DNA from: Xanthobacteraceae bacterium
GTDB lineage: Bacteria > Pseudomonadota > Alphaproteobacteria > Rhizobiales > Xanthobacteraceae
Length of the DNA stretch: 27,621 bases
Reading direction: 5' to 3'
Assembly (NCBI GenBank): GCA_030037185.1
Contig: JASHRR010000872.1
Coordinates: 1 to 27,621 of the forward strand
Position 1 is the first letter of the stretch, and each line of letters opens with the position of its first letter. Below, piece by piece: positions 24,614-27,621 of the stretch. Below the pieces are notes generated by a model. The model was not told the origin of the DNA. It saw only the letters and a list, made by a program, of their open reading frames with translations, and made no database searches. The position numbers and the translations under genes are program-made.

Positions 24614-24647
24614 TTGGTTATAGTAACCGGATGGTTACGAATGTCAA
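24606..24647 (-). promoter_or_regulatory. arsR promoter with twin palindromic operators
   Basis: Two palindromes of the same design lie side by side: GTAACC-ATTT-GGTTAT (24606-24621) and GTAACC-GGAT-GGTTAC (24623-24638). On the minus strand a consensus -35 TTGACA (24647-24642) and a -10 of TACTAT (24625-24620, spacer 16) or TATAAC (24622-24617, spacer 19) are visible. The second palindrome fills the spacer and the first overlaps the -10 and the arsR start codon. With the TACTAT box, transcription would begin at or next to the A of the ATG. Confidence 0.75.
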
Positions 24648-24930
24648 GCAAGTCCGGGTGCCTCAGGACTGGCGCGAACATCGCGACTAATGCTTCCTGT
24701 CGAACGTGAGGGCTAATCGCGGGCATTAGCATGAACTATCGGCCTTTCCTTCCAGCCCGAATTGATGCGAACGATGGCCCGAGGACGTCGAACTGTTGGC
24801 GGATCGAGAGTGCGAAAGCTAGGCACCGCCCGCGCCACCCAATTGGGCGGGCCCCCGAGGAAGTTGGTTTTGCCATGCCCGGTCACGTCGCGCTACAGAG
24901 ACGCAGACACCGGCACTAAGGAGAGACGCC

Positions 24931-26180
24931 ATGCGGATGGAGGCGATTGCGGTGGGGACCAATCCGCCTCACGAAGTCTGTTCCAAGCAGCGCTCAAGTA
25001 TGCGCAACGCCATCCTATACATTTTATTACCGTCGATCGCGGGGCCGTCCAGGACGACACTCCATGGACCCAGAGCGCGACGCTCTCGACGCTCAATCCC
25101 GGGGATAGGATCGTCGTTAGCGTGCGCGGCGGATTCGGCCCAGTGACAGTGGTCGGCGGCGATTCAGTCACGATCTCCGACGCGACCATGCAAGGATCGA
25201 GCGCAATCGCGGTGCTGTTCATCTCCCGCCGCCACTCAATCGCGGATCGCGTGCGCGTGATGCCGAGGCCGAACTCCGGCCTCATTGCCTCCAACGCGGA
25301 CGGCATTCACTTTTCGAGCTCCGGGCCGGACAACCACATACGCCACAGCTTCGTCACGCGCAGCCTCGACGATGCACTCGCGATCGACTCGCGCGATATG
25401 CCACTGTCGTGAGCCAGACTGGACCCAGGCAGCTGACGGTCGACCGAACCGCCTTCCTTCGCTTTCCCAACGACAACCAAGTCACGTTCGTCGATCCTGT
25501 CTCCGCCGCGGAATCACCGAGCGCAACGATCGTATCGCAGACGCCGCCGGACTCGATCACCCCCGTGTTCAACGGCCCGGTAAGCCTCACCTTCGACCGC
25601 GATCTGGCGGCCCTTAATCCGGGTTTTGGCATCGCCCTCGCCACCTCGAGTGCCCGCGGCGCGGGGTCGAGCATCGAAGACAATGTCGTCAAAGACATTG
25701 TCTTCGGCCGAGGTGTCTGGATTGCCGGGGTCAACGGCGTTGCGATTAACCACATCGGCCACACCAGCAACGGCGGCATCGTGGTGGCGCAAGATACCAC
25801 GTTTTATCCGACACCGGCCGCACACGATATAATCGTTAGCGACAATATCGTCCATGGCAGTCTCGGCCCGATGGCTTCCGGCACCGGCACGCAAATCGCC
25901 GTCGGTGCCATCATCGTTGAGTCGACCAATGACAAGAACCTCTTCCCCGGCCTCGGCGCCGAATACGAACGTTTCCATTGAGCGCAATCGTGTGGTCGAT
26001 TCCGGACGCTCAGGAATTTGGGTGGGCGAACTCGATGGCGGCACGATTAGCGATAATGTCATCAACAAGTGGGACCGGCATCCGGAGCTTCCGCTCTTCG
26101 GCGTCAATCCGCAAGTGCGTGCACAATTGCGGCAGGATTTCACCCAGATGCGAACTAGGATGGCGTCCTGGCAGTCATGA
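24931..26180 (+). pseudogene. Frameshifted parallel beta-helix protein gene
   Basis: A strong ribosome binding site (AAGGAGAG) precedes the ATG at 24931, but the frame changes at least three times. The first frame (MRMEAIAVGTNPPHEV) gives way before about 25020 to FITVDRGAVQDDTPWTQSAT, then GDSVTISDATMQGSSAIAVL and SLDDALAIDSRDM. Near 25400 the frame shifts to TVVSQTGPRQLTVDRTAFLR, with EDNVVKDIVFGRGVWIAGVN and DIIVSDNIVHGSLGP. Near 25960 it shifts again to NVSIERNRVVDSGRSGIWVG and GGTISDNVINKWDRHPELPL. The repeated I-x-D/E-N-x-V turns are typical of right-handed parallel beta-helix proteins (pectate lyase or NosD-like folds). I infer an exported polysaccharide-related protein that has decayed. 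Confidence 0.7.
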
Positions 26181-26608
26181 CAGGGACGTCGAAGCAGGCG
26201 CCCTACGCATCAGAAGCACGGTCGCACCTCCGAGATGCAGTCTCTTGAGATCGTTTGGAGCAACGATCTCTGGGAGTTTTGCGGCAGAAGGGTGATGACG
26301 AACGGCCGGTGCGACGACCCTCCCAGGCCAACCTGACGCCTCGGGCTGGCCCTACTCCCCGGAAGCTTCAGTGCATTATTCAAACCGGAATGTGGGGCAT
26401 CGCAGTTTTTGGCCTACGCCCGCGTTCGCTCATTGTTGTTGAGCGCTTTAGGCTCAAGAACTTTAGCCGTTGGACCGCCAACGTGGTAGCCTCAGACTGT
26501 CCGTTGTTGCCCCGGGTGCGCCGTTGCGGAGCGATTCGACAGTGCCAAACCGGCGCCCACTTTTTCTTTCGGTGGCGCACGCTTACAGTCGGAGCGAGAG
26601 GAGCGGCC
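26181..26608. other. Intergenic between pseudogene and monooxygenase
   Basis: About 430 bases with no ORF I can support. Apart from the inverted repeat at 26247-26270 I recognise nothing. A promoter for the downstream monooxygenase should lie here, but its boxes are not clear. Confidence 0.35.
26247..26270. terminator. Perfect 9-bp inverted repeat, terminator-like
   Basis: GAGATCGTT and AACGATCTC form a perfect 9-bp stem around a 6-base loop (TGGAGC). It lies 66 bases after the end of the beta-helix pseudogene, and a TTTT run comes six bases later (26277-26280). It would serve as a plus-strand terminator, though the T-tract is short and set back. It could also be an operator for the downstream monooxygenase gene. 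Confidence 0.45.
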
Positions 26609-27621
26609 ATGCCCGTCCGGATCATTGGAATGATCGGCGTGACGCCACCCAGCGGTGATGCCAGCTTACATGTCATTGAAGGGAGCTTGTCGCCGGGTTA
26701 TCTGGCTCAATTTGCTTGCGCGCATGATGCGGCGGGTTTCGATATGGCGCTCGTGGGTTATTCATCATCCTCAGCGGAGGGGTTTTTGGTCGCCCTGTAC
26801 GCGGCGATGCATACCGAACGGCTCGGCTATCTCGTAGCGCATCGGCCCGGTTTTGTTGCTCCGACCTTGCTCGCGCGCAAGATCGCCACGTTCGATCATT
26901 TGACGGGTGGCAGGCTTGCCGTCCACATCATCGTCGGCAAATCGGACGATGAGCAGCACGGAGATGGGGATTTCAGCGCGAAGGACGAGCGCTACCGACG
27001 GGCGGCGGAATACGTGGAATTGATGAAGCTCGTCTGGTCGAACGATCGGCCGTTCGATTTTTCGGGCGAGTTCTATCGCGTTAGAGGCGCGCATTCCGAT
27101 GTTCGTCCACTGCAAAAGCCGCATCCTCTCCTGTTCTTTGGCGGCGCCTCGGCCGGCGCACTCGATATGGGCGTGAGGCTTTGTGACGTCTACGCGATCT
27201 ATGCAGAGCCGCTCGCGCCGATGCGCGAGCGCATCGAGCGGTTTCGCGCGCAAGCAGCTTCTCTCGGGCGGGTGCTGGGCTTCAATGTTTCGGTTCGGCC
27301 GATCATTGCGGAGAGCGAGGGGGCCGCGTGGGACAAGGCAAATCGCATCCTTGCGACAATCAATGGGAAAAAGGGCTGGAGCCGACAGGAACAAGCGACC
27401 GGCCCGGTCGACAATGCCGGCAAGCGGCTTATGCGCTTTGCTTTGGAGAGCGACGTTCATGATGAACGTCTGTGGATGCCGATCGCCCGGGCAACCGGTG
27501 CGCTCGGCAATACGTCGTGCCTTGTCGGGACCCCAGAACAGGTCGCCGAAGCCATCCTAAAATACTATCGACTTGGTGTGGATTCGTTCCTGATCCGTGG
27601 CTTTGACCCGTTGAATGACGC
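26609..27621 (+). CDS. Luciferase-like flavin monooxygenase, SsuD-like, 3' end cut
   Basis: An open frame from ATG 26609 runs off the window end after 337 codons. It begins MPVRIIGMIGVTPPSGD and has the TIM-barrel pattern of bacterial luciferase-like, FMNH2-dependent monooxygenases, closest to alkanesulfonate monooxygenases. Visible segments are YLAQFACAHDAAGFDMALVG, HRPGFVAPTLLARKIATFDH, LTGGRLAVHIIVGKSDDEQ, RYRRAAEYVELMKLVW, PLLFFGGASAGALDMGVRLC, GTPEQVAEAILKYYRLGVDS and FLIRGFDP. SsuD is about 380 residues, so only the last few tens are missing. GAGGAG precedes the ATG by about 6 bases. Such enzymes use a separate flavin reductase and cleave C-S bonds or oxidise related substrates; no partner or transporter gene is in the window. 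Confidence 0.9.
   Translation, partial: MPVRIIGMIGVTPPSGDASLHVIEGSLSPGYLAQFACAHDAAGFDMALVGYSSSSAEGFLVALYAAMHTERLGYLVAHRPGFVAPTLLARKIATFDHLTGGRLAVHIIVGKSDDEQHGDGDFSAKDERYRRAAEYVELMKLVWSNDRPFDFSGEFYRVRGAHSDVRPLQKPHPLLFFGGASAGALDMGVRLCDVYAIYAEPLAPMRERIERFRAQAASLGRVLGFNVSVRPIIAESEGAAWDKANRILATINGKKGWSRQEQATGPVDNAGKRLMRFALESDVHDERLWMPIARATGALGNTSCLVGTPEQVAEAILKYYRLGVDSFLIRGFDPLND

Noticed and set aside
25679..25702. Perfect 9-bp inverted repeat GACAATGTC / GACATTGTC
   Set aside because: It falls inside the beta-helix coding remnant, where it encodes a regular EDNVVKDIV turn; probably a coding coincidence.
1..27621. CRISPR arrays, insertion-sequence ends, rRNA genes
   Set aside because: I looked for regularly spaced direct repeats, transposase motifs with terminal inverted repeats, and rRNA sequence and found none that I could support.

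Overview
The window looks like an accessory, gene-poor stretch of chromosome from a high-GC alphaproteobacterium of the Bradyrhizobium type. The inference rests on overall composition, a small 59-residue protein of a kind common in Bradyrhizobium, RtcB with a rhizobial-style N-terminal extension, and several copies of a secreted protein family. Only about half of the sequence is intact coding sequence. Much of the rest is decayed genes whose reading frame breaks several times.

Layout. 1-3.5 kb: mostly non-coding, with one small conserved gene and the first member (minus strand) of a secreted family marked by the motif GDSxGHxEGDTLVxDT. 3.5-5.9 kb: a signal-peptide-bearing amidase, a short remnant of the secreted family, and a RidA-like protein. 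5.9-7.8 kb: no gene recognised. 7.8-9.6 kb: two tandem secreted-family genes of equal length (278 residues). 9.8-10.3 kb: a broken pentapeptide-repeat gene. 10.4-12.9 kb: the most striking locus, an RtcB RNA ligase gene preceded on the same strand by a dense array of at least nine tRNA-like genes, many with non-standard structure, followed upstream by more decayed tRNA pieces. 13-15.9 kb: mostly empty, with one unrecognised ORF. 15.9-17.9 kb: an M15-like peptidase gene, then a fragment of a LutA/GlcF-type cysteine-rich protein and a multiply frameshifted FUSC-family transporter. 18.2-20.3 kb: two more secreted-family genes, divergently arranged. 21.5-23.1 kb: a thiamine-diphosphate enzyme. 23.4-24.6 kb: an operon arsR - SRPBCC - glyoxalase-fold gene with twin palindromic operators embedded in the promoter and overlapping the start codon. 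24.9-26.2 kb: a frameshifted parallel beta-helix gene. 26.6 kb to the end: a luciferase-like flavin monooxygenase cut off by the window edge.

How the parts may work together. The tRNA array and rtcB lie in the same orientation with 163 bp between them, so they may be one transcription unit for tRNA repair or replacement after anticodon cleavage; that is inference. The amidase, thiamine-diphosphate enzyme, SRPBCC/glyoxalase operon and flavin monooxygenase are the sort of catabolic functions found in soil alphaproteobacteria. The five intact secreted paralogues are scattered among them, but nothing in the sequence shows a shared pathway.
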